Of a DNA stretch of 40,472 nt, positions 1 through 8,913 are shown piece after piece. The notes under the pieces are model-generated. The model was not told where the DNA came from. It made no database searches and was given only the letters and a program-made list of their open reading frames with translations. Within the stretch, counting starts at the first letter, position 1; every line of letters starts with the position of its first letter. The position numbers were made by a program, and so were the translations under genes. Source of the DNA: an uncultured Spirochaetaceae bacterium (lineage in GTDB: Bacteria > Spirochaetota > Spirochaetia > Sphaerochaetales > Sphaerochaetaceae); contig CALXLD010000014.1 of assembly GCA_944389105.1 (NCBI GenBank), positions 1-40,472 on the forward strand. Reading direction: 5' to 3'.

Positions 1-38
1 ACGGCCCTTCAGGGCCATCATATACATCCTCCTTCTTT

Positions 39-66
39 AAGGCCCGCCCAAGGGCCTTCTTTTTTT
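39..66 (+). terminator. Intrinsic terminator of an upstream gene
   Basis: A 7-bp perfect stem (AAGGCCC / GGGCCTT) with a 6-nt loop is followed by a C and a long T run. This is the usual form of a Rho-independent terminator reading rightwards. The gene it serves ends to the left of, or at, the window edge; one + frame has a TAA at 38-40. A second small hairpin with the same GGCCC core sits at 3-16. Confidence 0.7.
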
Positions 67-382
67 CCTTCAGTTTTCATTCTGGGGATAATGCTTTCTG
101 TTCATGATTTAAGCAGTTTTTTTCTCGATTCAGACGTAAACTTCACATGAAATATATATATAATTATTGTCCTAAATCTTTTCGATATCACTGTAATATC
201 AAAACTTACGGAAAAAAGTCCAACACAAGTGATTAATAATTTGCTATACTTTAATTGGAAGCAGAGGATGCATTTCCTATCCTCCCTGAAATATCATACT
301 GTTTCCGTTAGGCTTGATGACCAGTTCCAGGCGGCTGGTCATTTCTTTTGCCCCTGTTGCGTATATTTGCTAAAATAATCCC
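67..382. other. Intergenic region with possible small transcript
   Basis: No coding region is convincing here. Positions 67-240 are AT-rich and hold nothing I recognise. From 245 there is a TATACT -10-like box, then two hairpins, the second ending in a T-rich stretch at 343-349, so a short RNA of about 93 nt or a leader of the next gene is possible. Confidence 0.5.
257..349 (+). ncRNA. Candidate small RNA or attenuated leader
   Basis: A -10-like TATACT lies at 245-250 but no good -35 is seen. The presumed transcript folds into a GAGGAT/ATCCTC hairpin and then a terminator-like hairpin at 317-342 (ATGACCAG / CTGGTCAT, 10-nt loop) followed by TTCTTTT. The terminator stands 33 nt before the start codon at 383, so this may be an independent small RNA or a transcription-attenuation leader of the 383 operon. 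It matches no riboswitch or RNA family that I recognise. Confidence 0.3.
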
Positions 383-1417
383 ATGGCATTAATCAGATTC
401 TACAAACCAGCGTTATATAGAAAAGACATGGATGCTGTCCTCCAGACGATGGTGGATGAGAAAATAGGTCCGGGAGACAGGAAAAGGGATTTTCTCAGGA
501 CATTTGCCCAGTACATCGGGAAGAAAGATGGTATAGCACTTAGATCATATCTTGATGTGATTGTCGCATCCCTTAATGCTCTTGAGCTTAAAGAAGGGGA
601 TTCTGTGCTGATTTCCGTTCTTTCTCCAAGAATCTATCTTGAGGCATTCAAGAGGACTGGAGTGAAACCTATTTTGATTGATACGGATGAAACAGGACTT
701 CCAGATCTTGAAGATGCCGCATCTAAATTGAATGATAATCCCAAAGCCATAATCTACTATGAGCCGATTTGCCAGATACCGGAATCATTTGAAGGCGTGA
801 AAGAGCTTGGCCTTCCTGTTATTGAGGATATTTCGCAGTCACTCGGTTCTTCATACTCCGATACCGTCAGAGCAGGAATGGGCGGGGATATCGTTATATC
901 TGAGTTTGAGGAGAATGGGGTTATATCAACCGGTGGCGGCGCTGCTGCTGTTTCTTCGGATGAGACAAAGATCGAAAACCTCAAGAAGGAAGCTGCAAGC
1001 GGTTCTCCTTATGTTGATCTTCCTGATATGAATGCAGCATTGGGTATAGTGCAGCTTTCTAAAATCGATACGCTGCTTGCAAGACGGAATGAGCTTTACA
1101 GGCTGTTTGTGCAGGCTCAGATGAAAAGCGGCTCAAAGCTGTTCGGTTCATCTTCTCCTTCTTTCTTTGCCAATGGTTATGGATTTTCCGTAATCGTAAA
1201 TGCTAAACCTGATGAGTCAATCGAATTTGCGAAAAAGAAGGATGTATCCTCGAAAAGAACATTTGCTCAGTCTATCGGAGTGCGTTATCAGGATAAATAT
1301 GACAGATTTCCTAACGCTATAGCTCCGATTACAAGAGCAATATCTTTCCCGCTCTATCCCTTTCTTTCAAAATCTGAGATAGAATCAATTAAGCGTGTTA
1401 TAAGCCATCTGGGGTAG
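383..1417 (+). CDS. DegT/DnrJ-like aminotransferase fold protein, PLP lysine missing
   Basis: The 344-residue protein follows the DegT/DnrJ/EryC1 sugar-aminotransferase family pattern (fold type I): an N-terminal 'IGPG' region, a 'GIALRS' segment, and 'VIEDISQS' near residues 145-152, which carries the Asp that normally contacts the PLP pyridine nitrogen. The family motif around the Schiff-base lysine (SFxPTKxxTTGEGG) is replaced by FEENGVISTGGG near residues 174-185, with no lysine. A normal PLP transaminase reaction is therefore unlikely; family members without the lysine act as dehydratases or have lost catalysis. It lies 3 nt before nadK and probably shares its operon. The start ATG has no strong ribosome binding site, and no nearby sugar-nucleotide genes hint at a pathway. 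The family call is good; the function is unknown. Confidence 0.7.
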   Translation: MALIRFYKPALYRKDMDAVLQTMVDEKIGPGDRKRDFLRTFAQYIGKKDGIALRSYLDVIVASLNALELKEGDSVLISVLSPRIYLEAFKRTGVKPILIDTDETGLPDLEDAASKLNDNPKAIIYYEPICQIPESFEGVKELGLPVIEDISQSLGSSYSDTVRAGMGGDIVISEFEENGVISTGGGAAAVSSDETKIENLKKEAASGSPYVDLPDMNAALGIVQLSKIDTLLARRNELYRLFVQAQMKSGSKLFGSSSPSFFANGYGFSVIVNAKPDESIEFAKKKDVSSKRTFAQSIGVRYQDKYDRFPNAIAPITRAISFPLYPFLSKSEIESIKRVISHLG

Positions 1418-1420
1418 ATA

Positions 1421-2269
1421 ATGAATATATCATCTGTTTTCATCATTGCTAACGGGAAAAAGGAAGAGGGGCTGAATCTTTCAAAAAGGATCCTAGGGTA
1501 CCTTAAAGATCATAATATTTCAGGCAGCGTCGTCTACACAAACAGCGATGCTGATGAGATATCAGTACCGATGAATACTGATCTTGTGATTACTCTTGGC
1601 GGTGATGGGACAGTGCTGTATGCAGCAAGAGCAGTGAATGAGCTGGGAATCCCCATCCTTCCTGTCAATCTTGGGACCTTCGGCTATATAACAGAAATAG
1701 GAAAGGATGAATGGCAGGAAGCGTTTGAGTATTTCCTTAAGTATGGAACCAATATTTCCCGCCGTCTGATGCTCAGAATCACTGTGTATAGAAATGGCAG
1801 GCGTGTATGGCATGCCTCTGCATTGAATGAAGCTGTTATCACATCAGCAGGTATTGCGAAGATAATTTCTCTTGATCTGTCACTGGATAAGACTCCTGCA
1901 GGATCATTCAGAGCAGATGGTATGATAATAGCAACACCGACGGGTTCCACAGGATATTCCCTTGCTGCAGGCGGTCCGATCCTTGATGGGGATATGTCAG
2001 CGATAATCATAACACCAGTATGCCCGTTTACTCTTTCAAACAGACCTCTTGTGACCTCTGGGAAAGTTGTCACGCTTACGGTTAAGAAAGAGCAGCGGAC
2101 TGATCTTCTTCTCACAGCGGACGGACAGCTGTTCTTCCCGCTTGAGGAGGGAGATACTGTAACCGTTGAGAAAAGCAGGAGCAGGGCATTGCTTGTGAAA
2201 TCCCTTAGAAGGAACTTTACAGAGGTTATCAGGGACAAGCTTCATTGGTCGGGGGAGATGCATGCTTGA
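1421..2269 (+). CDS. nadK: NAD kinase
   Basis: The cytoplasmic enzyme phosphorylates NAD to NADP using ATP or polyphosphate. The 282-residue protein has the diagnostic GGDGT motif near residues 60-64, the 'NLGTFGYI' segment, the NEA motif ('LNEAVITS') and the glycine-rich 'DGMIIATPTGSTGYSL' stretch, all in order and at normal family length. It begins 3 nt after the DegT-like gene and its 3' end overlaps the recN start by 8 bp, so translation is probably coupled. The nadK-recN pairing is common in bacteria. Nothing is missing from the catalytic motifs. Confidence 0.96.
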   Translation: MNISSVFIIANGKKEEGLNLSKRILGYLKDHNISGSVVYTNSDADEISVPMNTDLVITLGGDGTVLYAARAVNELGIPILPVNLGTFGYITEIGKDEWQEAFEYFLKYGTNISRRLMLRITVYRNGRRVWHASALNEAVITSAGIAKIISLDLSLDKTPAGSFRADGMIIATPTGSTGYSLAAGGPILDGDMSAIIITPVCPFTLSNRPLVTSGKVVTLTVKKEQRTDLLLTADGQLFFPLEEGDTVTVEKSRSRALLVKSLRRNFTEVIRDKLHWSGEMHA

Positions 2270-3905
2270 ACAGCTTAGTGTAAGAAATTATGTGCTGATT
2301 GACAGAATGGATATCTCCTTCAGCGACGGATTCACGGTACTTACAGGAGAAACAGGTTCTGGCAAATCAATAATGCTCGGAGCTCTTTCCCTCCTTCTTG
2401 GTGCAAGAACTGATAAGGAGGCTGTCAGGCAGGGTGAGGAAAGCGCAGAGATATCAGGTATATTCTCTTCCTCCCCGCTGGTTGATGAATGGGCAGAAAA
2501 GCATGGAATAGAGATTGAGGATAATACTCTGGTCATAAGGCGGCTTATCAGGATCGGCGGACGTTCTTCCTATACTGTAAATGGTTCTCCTGTGACCATA
2601 AAAGAAGGCGAAGAGCTTGGTCATCTTCTCGTTGATGTCTCTTCGCAGCATGCCCACCAGTCCCTTCTCAAGATGGATGTGCTTAGGTCAATGGTTGACA
2701 AAGCTGCTGCCGCAGATTCTCTTGTAGCTGAATACCGTGAACAATATGCAAAGCTTAAAGCTGACGAAAGAGAGTTAAGAGAAACTGAGGAAAGCATAAG
2801 GAAAGCCAGCGAGGAAGCAGATTATATGCGTTTTTCTCTCCGGGAGCTTGAGGAAGCTGATCTGAAAGAAGGGGAGGAAGAGAAGCTTAAAGCCGAGATA
2901 GAGGTTATGAATTCTTCTGAGTTTCTCAAGGAGAGCCTGACTGCTGCTGTTTCTGAGATGAGGACAGCCTCATCTTCGCTTTCTGAAGCTATGGACGTTA
3001 TAAGGAAAGCATCGAGAAAAGACCAGAGGCTGACGGAGTTTTCTGACAGGGCTGAGAATATTTCAATTGAAGCCGATGATATTCTTCTTTCTTTAAGAGA
3101 TCATCTTACATCAATAGATTTTTCTGAATCCGAGATGGAGGAAAAGAACTCCCGCCTGATGCAGCTTCAGCGTATACGAAGGCGTTTTGGCGGCTCTATA
3201 GAGGAAGCTATAAGGCGGAGGGATGAGTTCAGGAAAAGACTGGAAGATGCTGAGAACAGCGAGGCTCTTCTTTCTTCTATCAGCAGGAAGACTGAAAAAG
3301 ACAGAACCCTCCTTATTGAGCTTGGGGAAAAGCTGCTTTCTGCGAGAAAGAAAGCTTCGCTGAAGCTTGAGAAAAAAGTTGAGGACAGCCTTCATAAACT
3401 TGGTATGTCATCTGCTGTATTTATCATCAGGATAGAGAGAAGCGAAGTACCCGGACCCGATGGCTTAGACACTATTTCCTTTCTCATAGCCCCAAATAAA
3501 GGGGAGAAGCTTTCCGAGATACAGGAAACTGCATCTGGCGGAGAGCTGTCAAGAATCATGCTTGCATTGAAGGTTTCTCTTTCTTCTGGAGGTGCTGAGA
3601 CAATGCTTTTTGATGAGATTGATTCAGGAATAGGCGGTGCTGTCGCAAATGCGGTCGGAGAGGAAATGAAGGAGCTTTCCAGATCCGGGCAGGTCATAGC
3701 CATTACGCATCTGCCGCAGATAGCATCGAGAGCGGGTGTGCATTATCTTGTCGAAAAAGAGGAGAAGAGCGGAAGGACAATTTCCCTCATAAGACGCGTC
3801 GAAGGTGAGGAGAGGGTAAAGGAAATCGCCCGTCTCCTATCTGGAGAGACGAGCGATCTGTCACTGGAACACGCAAGAGCCTTACTGGAAATTCAGTGTG
3901 TGTGA
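2262..3905 (+). CDS. recN: DNA repair protein RecN
   Basis: RecN is an SMC-like ATPase in double-strand break repair. The 547-residue protein has Walker A 'GETGSGKS' at about residues 29-36, a long charged central coiled-coil region, the ABC signature 'SGGELSRIMLALK', and Walker B 'LFDEIDSGIGG' at about residue 450, followed by the conserved 'ITHLPQIAS' H-loop. The start ATG overlaps the end of nadK. Its last 24 bases overlap tail-to-tail with the GH57 gene on the other strand. Confidence 0.96.
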   Translation: MLEQLSVRNYVLIDRMDISFSDGFTVLTGETGSGKSIMLGALSLLLGARTDKEAVRQGEESAEISGIFSSSPLVDEWAEKHGIEIEDNTLVIRRLIRIGGRSSYTVNGSPVTIKEGEELGHLLVDVSSQHAHQSLLKMDVLRSMVDKAAAADSLVAEYREQYAKLKADERELRETEESIRKASEEADYMRFSLRELEEADLKEGEEEKLKAEIEVMNSSEFLKESLTAAVSEMRTASSSLSEAMDVIRKASRKDQRLTEFSDRAENISIEADDILLSLRDHLTSIDFSESEMEEKNSRLMQLQRIRRRFGGSIEEAIRRRDEFRKRLEDAENSEALLSSISRKTEKDRTLLIELGEKLLSARKKASLKLEKKVEDSLHKLGMSSAVFIIRIERSEVPGPDGLDTISFLIAPNKGEKLSEIQETASGGELSRIMLALKVSLSSGGAETMLFDEIDSGIGGAVANAVGEEMKELSRSGQVIAITHLPQIASRAGVHYLVEKEEKSGRTISLIRRVEGEERVKEIARLLSGETSDLSLEHARALLEIQCV

Positions 3906-6206
3906 TGTGGAGATGAGAAGCTCGTCATCACATTCTGCTTTCTTCGTCCCGGAGTAGTATGGATAAACCATATCCTGAAGGCTCTTTGTGTTTGGCTCGA
4001 AGCCATGGGCACGTGAAAGCGTCAGAAGCTCAATGATGGAATCTGCGACCTTTGCCGTGAGCCCTTCTTTCTTGAGGACCTGTGCAAGATACTCCGAATG
4101 TGCGGAAAGTATCGTATTGATTGAAGCTATATCGCTATCTCTTCCGCACTTTCTGACGAAATCAATCATGTTCCCGAGTATTTCCTTCCTCTCGATAGGT
4201 GTTACATCCACATAAACCGTGAACAGCGATTTGATGATCTTCAGCGTAAGTCCCAGATTCTCCATCACAAGAGTTTCCATAGGAATGTACCTGCTGTTCT
4301 TTACGAGCATTGAGAAATGCCTCATATCCTTGGCAAGTGCTGATAGCTCAGTGAACGTCATCCTGTTCATGGAACGATCTATCCACTGGTATATTTCATC
4401 AAGCATCCTGTCAGGAATATCCTGATTGGTGAGACGCAGCCTATTAATCGGCTTGTCCGTCTCATCATTTTCACAGAGATATAGATTGAGTCCGTTGTCT
4501 ATTGATGAAGAGGAAAGTACCGTGAATCTGAAGAGCTCCAGAGTAACTGTATCCGTGATATCAGCAGAATAGTTGTCTGCCTCATCTATATCCATGTGGC
4601 AGAGGATAAAGCGTCCATATGAGTCCGAATAGTCTTCTGATCTGGCAAGTGTCCTGTTGAGATAGAAATAGAGCGCAGCTTCTGCCTCTCCAGGAAGCCC
4701 TTTCATCTCCTCCTGGGCTATATTCATTCCATCGCCCTGGGATTTTATATTGCTCTTTGCTTTCCTCAGATCGGAAAGGAACGGGAAGAGAAGGTCTCCC
4801 TTGCAGTATGGCTGGAACATCCTTATTGCATAAAGCGCATATTTTATGTCCTGCCTTGGTTCGATTCCTGAGATGTCAGAGAAGAAGAAACCGCAGGATG
4901 TGAATGAGAAGTGCTTGTTCATTATTCCGGAAAGAAGATGCGCAAGCTCTACATCATAGAGAGATGCAAATGAATACTTCTTATGATAGCCCTCGATGAG
5001 CTCCCTCATTGAGATCTTGCCGATATAGTGATTGCCGGCTTCCCTCAGTATTTCTTCTGGATCTGCCTTTTCTCCGAATATCTTCCTGATCTCATCGCTG
5101 AAGATACTGTCAAGCTTGTCTCCCAGAGATGAAAGACCGTTTCTCAGCGGAGTCCTCCAAGCCTGGTTCCATCCAGCTTCTCCTCCTGTATGGCATCCGC
5201 AGTCCTTATACCATCTGGAAACTCCATGAGAGCAGGACCATGATGTTCCCTTTCCGGCTTCTCCCAGATGAAGCTCTGCATGCTTTACAGCAGGGTGGCG
5301 CTCAAGGTAGGAGGCATAGTTGTCCATCACGAAGTCATCGCGCTCCTCTACCTTTCTTATAAGAGCTGCTAGAGCCATGTCTCCGTAAGGCTCGTGGTGT
5401 CCGTATATCTCTCCATCGGTAGCCGTGTGTATAAGAGGTTTCTTATCTGTATCCTTTATGCTTTTCAGCGTTGCATATAGGTTGTCAGCGCTTCTGAGCA
5501 TATGTCCGAATGAAATTGACTCAGCAAGTCCGGGGTGATAGAAGAATGCAGCGATCTCGCCGCCGTTGGTTCCTGTGAGAATGTATGGTTCCCAGTATGG
5601 AGCAGGCTTGCCCTGAAGGACTGTCATCTTTCCTTCATCGTTCTCTACGGCCTTGCACTGCCATGGCGACAGAATCACGAACTTCATCCCTTCGTCGGCG
5701 AGGAGCTGGATAACATCCTTGTTCACGCCGCATTCCGGAAGCCACATTCCTTCTGCTTTCCTTCCGAAGAAAAGCTCGAAGTCCATCGCTCCCCATTCAA
5801 TCTGAAGCCTTGCATCCTTTATCTTGTCGAGAGGCAGGATCGTATGGTTGAATCCCTGCGCCATTGCATTCCCGTGTCCAAGACGCTTGATTGACTCTCT
5901 ATCTGATTCGACGAGAAGCTCTATTGAATCAGGGTGCATCTCTTTCATCCAGGAAAGAAGAGTCGGCCCGAAATTATAGGAGATGTAAGAGAAGTTGTTG
6001 GTTATCGAAATGATCCTGCCATCGGAATCAAGATATCTTGAATGGAGATTTGCTCCATAGCAATCATGGTAAATACGCTCATTCCAGTCTCCATATGGAG
6101 AAGCAGAAGACTGCTTCGGGACTATGCCTGTAAAGGGGTTTTCCCTTGGAGGCTGGTAAAAATGACCATGCAGTATTATTGAGGTCCTTTTGCTTTTAGC
6201 TGTCAT
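3882..6206 (-). CDS. Glycoside hydrolase family 57 protein with DUF3536 C-terminus
   Basis: The 774-residue protein starts with the GH57 N-terminal signature 'ILHGHFYQPPREN', has the nucleophile region 'MWLPECG' with its Glu intact, and a later 'HTATDGEIYGHH' segment in the place of the catalytic Asp region. The remaining C-terminal half matches the DUF3536 architecture seen with GH57 domains. GH57 enzymes cleave or transfer alpha-glucans; the exact substrate cannot be read from the sequence. No signal peptide is seen, so it should act in the cytoplasm, probably on glycogen-like polymers. It diverges from the DUF4912/GH57 pair on the other side of a 134-bp promoter region, which suggests a common theme of alpha-glucan metabolism. 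Confidence 0.85.
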   Translation of the reverse strand: MTAKSKRTSIILHGHFYQPPRENPFTGIVPKQSSASPYGDWNERIYHDCYGANLHSRYLDSDGRIISITNNFSYISYNFGPTLLSWMKEMHPDSIELLVESDRESIKRLGHGNAMAQGFNHTILPLDKIKDARLQIEWGAMDFELFFGRKAEGMWLPECGVNKDVIQLLADEGMKFVILSPWQCKAVENDEGKMTVLQGKPAPYWEPYILTGTNGGEIAAFFYHPGLAESISFGHMLRSADNLYATLKSIKDTDKKPLIHTATDGEIYGHHEPYGDMALAALIRKVEERDDFVMDNYASYLERHPAVKHAELHLGEAGKGTSWSCSHGVSRWYKDCGCHTGGEAGWNQAWRTPLRNGLSSLGDKLDSIFSDEIRKIFGEKADPEEILREAGNHYIGKISMRELIEGYHKKYSFASLYDVELAHLLSGIMNKHFSFTSCGFFFSDISGIEPRQDIKYALYAIRMFQPYCKGDLLFPFLSDLRKAKSNIKSQGDGMNIAQEEMKGLPGEAEAALYFYLNRTLARSEDYSDSYGRFILCHMDIDEADNYSADITDTVTLELFRFTVLSSSSIDNGLNLYLCENDETDKPINRLRLTNQDIPDRMLDEIYQWIDRSMNRMTFTELSALAKDMRHFSMLVKNSRYIPMETLVMENLGLTLKIIKSLFTVYVDVTPIERKEILGNMIDFVRKCGRDSDIASINTILSAHSEYLAQVLKKEGLTAKVADSIIELLTLSRAHGFEPNTKSLQDMVYPYYSGTKKAECDDELLISTSHTLNFQ

Positions 6207-6284
6207 ATGCTGAGTTTATCACAAAGAACATAATATTAATACTAAAAGGAAAACCGCGTTTCTACGCGTTCAAACGACGATTTG

Positions 6285-6313
6285 TTGACTATTTTGCCTG
6301 TTTTTCCTAGGAT
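6285..6313 (+). promoter_or_regulatory. Sigma70-type promoter for DUF4912-GH57 operon
   Basis: TTGACT and TAGGAT are separated by exactly 17 bp, and the presumed start lies about 20 nt before the AGGGG ribosome binding site of the 6341 gene. A small CGCGT/ACGCG dyad sits just upstream near 6255-6269 and could be a regulator site; this is unproven. Confidence 0.6.
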
Positions 6314-6340
6314 TCTAAAAGAACTGAAAAAGGGGTTGCA

Positions 6341-7051
6341 ATGATTCTAGTAAACGTCGACTCTCTTTCGGTCTATGAGCTCAGGACTATTGCTGAGCAG
6401 GAAGGGATCGAAGGGGCAGAGGCTTTATCACGTGAAGAGATTATTTCGCTTCTGGAGGAGAGGTATGAGGATTATGGGGAGAATGCAGATCCGAAGGATC
6501 TCAATCTCCGCTATATGTCTGGACTGACTGATTACCGCGATATCAGCAAATATGTCGAGAATCCACCAGGAGTTGAGGAGCTTCCAGAGGTATATCCTGA
6601 TACTGAGATTCATCTTATCAAGAAGAATGGCTCATGGCTCTATGCTTTCTGGTCAATCTCTCCAAATGACAGTGATAGGCTTCAGGACGGAAGGGAATCA
6701 ATTGTTCTTTCAGTAACGATCGAAAATAACGGTGCACGTGAAGAATATGATGTCCCGGTCTCCTATAGTGATACAGAGTGGAACATAGGAATCCCATATG
6801 GGCGTGGATTCTGCTGTGTCTCGCTTGATGCTGTTTCCCCGGATGGGGAGAAGACGGTTCTTTCCGTATCCGAGCCGGAAGAGCTTACTGATTCGTACTG
6901 GCTCAGCCATCCGGATGAGATGAAGTACAGCGATTCCCTTTACAGGCTTTATCTTACGCTCATAACGACAAGAGAGGGGGACCTGGTGGATAACCCGGTA
7001 GTCCGTGATATTGTAAATCTTTTCAGGAAGGAGGATACAAAGGATGAATAA
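6341..7051 (+). CDS. DUF4912 domain protein
   Basis: The 236-residue protein begins with a short helical segment (about residues 8-40, 'SVYELRTIAEQEGI') that resembles the SAP/Rho-N type fold, then a DUF4912-like beta-rich domain with 'WLYAFWSIS' near residues 104-112. DUF4912 proteins commonly occur beside GH57 enzymes, as here. The gene overlaps the following GH57 gene by 8 bp, which implies translational coupling. The molecular function is unknown; a glucan- or protein-binding partner of the GH57 enzyme is a guess. The start codon has an AGGGG element 6 nt upstream. Confidence 0.75.
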   Translation: MILVNVDSLSVYELRTIAEQEGIEGAEALSREEIISLLEERYEDYGENADPKDLNLRYMSGLTDYRDISKYVENPPGVEELPEVYPDTEIHLIKKNGSWLYAFWSISPNDSDRLQDGRESIVLSVTIENNGAREEYDVPVSYSDTEWNIGIPYGRGFCCVSLDAVSPDGEKTVLSVSEPEELTDSYWLSHPDEMKYSDSLYRLYLTLITTREGDLVDNPVVRDIVNLFRKEDTKDE

Positions 7052-8627
7052 GCTCAACCTCATCCTTCAGGCACATCTACCATATGTAAGGCATCTGGAG
7101 TATCCGAAATTCCTTGAGGAGAACTGGCTTTTTGAGTCCCTCAATGAGACATATATCCCTCTTCTGAGGATGCTTGAGAGGCTGGACAAGGATGGAGTCG
7201 ATTTTAAATTAGCTATCTGTTTTTCACCGACGCTCTCGACGATGCTTACAGATCCAGCGCTTCAGGAAAGATTCGTCGATTATATGAATGGCAGAATCGA
7301 GCTGGGAAAAAAGGAAAAGAAAAGGACAGCAGTCGAAGAGACTGAATGTCATCAGATGGCTATTCATTATCTTGAGGAAGCGGAGAAGAATCTTGAGAGG
7401 TTTGAGGCTCTGGGCAGGAACATCCTCACAGGGTTCAGGGAGCTGCACGAGAAGAACAGGATAGAGCTTCTGACAACAGCGGCAACACATGCATATCTTC
7501 CTCTGTATAAGAATTATCCTGCAGCAGTCAATGCGCAGATCGCGATGGGGCTGAAGACACATGAGAGGATTTTCGGAGAGAGCGCAAGAGGATTCTGGCT
7601 TCCCGATTGCGGCTATTATCCAGGGCTGGGTGATATGCTTGTTGAAAATGGTGTCTCATGGTGCCAGCTTGCCTCCCATTCTGTTATAACAGCAAAGGAC
7701 AAATCGGTTTATTCCGGATATAAGCCAGTAGAGCTTCCCTCCGGTCTTTATGGTTTTGTCCGGGACTGGAGCATCACGTCCCTGGTCTGGTCGTCTGTAT
7801 CAGGGTATCCATGTGATACGGATTACAGGGATTTCTATCGCGATATCGGATATTATCTGCCGCTTGATTATGTGCGCCCTTATATCCATGAACCTGAAGT
7901 AAGGGTCTTCACCGGATATAAGTACCATGCAATTACCGGAAAGACAGATGATAAGGCTTATTACTCCAGGGAAAAAGCTATGGAGAAGGTCTCCCTGCAT
8001 GTTGATAATTTCCTCTACAATGTGAAGAGGAGGGGATTCGCAATCGGCAGCGCAGGAATCAATGAGCCTATATTCAACCTCTGTTTCGATGCAGAGCTTT
8101 TCGGCCATAGATGGTATGAGGGAATTGAATTCCTCGAAGGTGTGCTCAGACGTGCTGATTCCTCTGATGATTTTGTTTTCACGACACCTCAGTCGATAAT
8201 CCTTGAAAACGGCCCGGTGGACAAGCTCAGGCTCAATGAGTCTTCCTGGGGAGAGGGCGGCTATTCAGATATCTGGCTCGATGGAAGCAATTCCTGGATT
8301 TACCGGCATATTTTCAAAGCAATCGAAAGAATGGAGGAGCTGACAAAGCGCTTCCCTGATCAGGGAACTCTCAAAGGACGTTTTCTGAACCAGGCTTCAA
8401 GAGAGCTGCTGCTTGCTATGGCATCCGACTGGCCATGCATCATGCATGATGGCACATCCGTCACCTATGCAGAGAAGAGACTTCGCAATCATCTTGGTTC
8501 ATTCAATGTGGTCTATAGTGCCATGAGCCGGAATACGGTCAACACGGAGTGGCTGATCAATGCAGAGCGGAGCAGTGAGATCTTCCCTGATATAGATTAC
8601 CGGCTCTTTGAGTCACCTAAAGATTAA
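7044..8627 (+). CDS. GH57 1,4-alpha-glucan branching enzyme-like protein (DUF1957 type)
   Basis: The 527-residue size and motifs match GH57 branching enzymes, which make alpha-1,6 branches in glycogen. Conserved region 1 'LILQAHLPYV' is at residues 6-15, and region 4 'FDAELFGHRWYEG' carries the expected acid Asp at 349. Region 3 reads 'GFWLPDCGYYPG', with Asp188 at the position where family members have the nucleophile Glu, so activity may be reduced or lost. The C-terminal helical domain ('WPCIMHDGTSVTYAEKR') is typical of the DUF1957 branch. It is translationally coupled to DUF4912 and followed immediately by a strong terminator. Confidence 0.85.
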   Translation: MNKLNLILQAHLPYVRHLEYPKFLEENWLFESLNETYIPLLRMLERLDKDGVDFKLAICFSPTLSTMLTDPALQERFVDYMNGRIELGKKEKKRTAVEETECHQMAIHYLEEAEKNLERFEALGRNILTGFRELHEKNRIELLTTAATHAYLPLYKNYPAAVNAQIAMGLKTHERIFGESARGFWLPDCGYYPGLGDMLVENGVSWCQLASHSVITAKDKSVYSGYKPVELPSGLYGFVRDWSITSLVWSSVSGYPCDTDYRDFYRDIGYYLPLDYVRPYIHEPEVRVFTGYKYHAITGKTDDKAYYSREKAMEKVSLHVDNFLYNVKRRGFAIGSAGINEPIFNLCFDAELFGHRWYEGIEFLEGVLRRADSSDDFVFTTPQSIILENGPVDKLRLNESSWGEGGYSDIWLDGSNSWIYRHIFKAIERMEELTKRFPDQGTLKGRFLNQASRELLLAMASDWPCIMHDGTSVTYAEKRLRNHLGSFNVVYSAMSRNTVNTEWLINAERSSEIFPDIDYRLFESPKD

Positions 8628-8629
8628 TC

Positions 8630-8657
8630 AGCGGCTTTCCAGCCGCTTATTTTTTTC
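8630..8657 (+). terminator. Intrinsic terminator of DUF4912-GH57 operon
   Basis: A perfect 7-bp stem AGCGGCT/AGCCGCT with a TTCC loop is followed by TA and a run of seven T, starting 3 nt after the GH57 stop codon. Confidence 0.88.
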
Positions 8658-8840
8658 CGTTCAGGTCCATTGTTTTCTTATAATCAATAATTGCGGACTT
8701 TCAGTGCGAAATGAAGGTATCTCTCTGTTTTCTGGGTATTTTCCTTATCATGAGATGATGGGAACGGTATTCCTTTCATCCTTTCTTTTCTGACACAAAT
8801 CCAAGGAAGTGTATTTGTCATATGAAAATGTAGAATTACC

Positions 8841-8869
8841 TTGCTAATTTTGCTTTCGTAGTGTAGAGT
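8841..8869 (+). promoter_or_regulatory. Promoter of the division (dcw) operon
   Basis: TTGCTA at 8841-8846 and TAGAGT at 8864-8869 are separated by 17 bp. The predicted transcript start (about 8876) falls inside the MraZ box array, which suits repression by MraZ. Confidence 0.6.
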
Positions 8870-8870
8870 A

Positions 8871-8908
8871 GTGGCAGAAAGTGGGATAATTTCCCATAAA
8901 ATGGGTGG
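8871..8908 (+). promoter_or_regulatory. MraZ operator repeats
   Basis: GTGGC, GTGGG and ATGGG begin at 8871, 8881 and 8901, in phase at multiples of 10 bp; the 8891 slot holds an inverted copy (TCCCA). MraZ is known to bind TGGGN direct repeats at 10-bp pitch upstream of its own gene, so negative autoregulation is likely. Confidence 0.65.
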
Positions 8909-8913
8909 TTGAG

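Noticed and set aside
1..21. Possible start of a minus-strand gene (ATG at 21 with AAGGAGG upstream on the minus strand).
   Set aside because: Only seven codons are visible and the same bases are part of GGCCC hairpins next to a + strand terminator; no protein family can be judged.
256..300. GGAAGCAG considered as the SRP RNA apical loop.
   Set aside because: The flanking bases do not form the conserved SRP internal loops or the closing stem.
1684..2238. A 184-codon open frame opposite nadK.
   Set aside because: It lies fully antisense to a clear NAD kinase and resembles no family.
8608..8793. A 61-codon frame overlapping the GH57 end.
   Set aside because: It spans the terminator at 8630-8657 and has no family or ribosome binding site.
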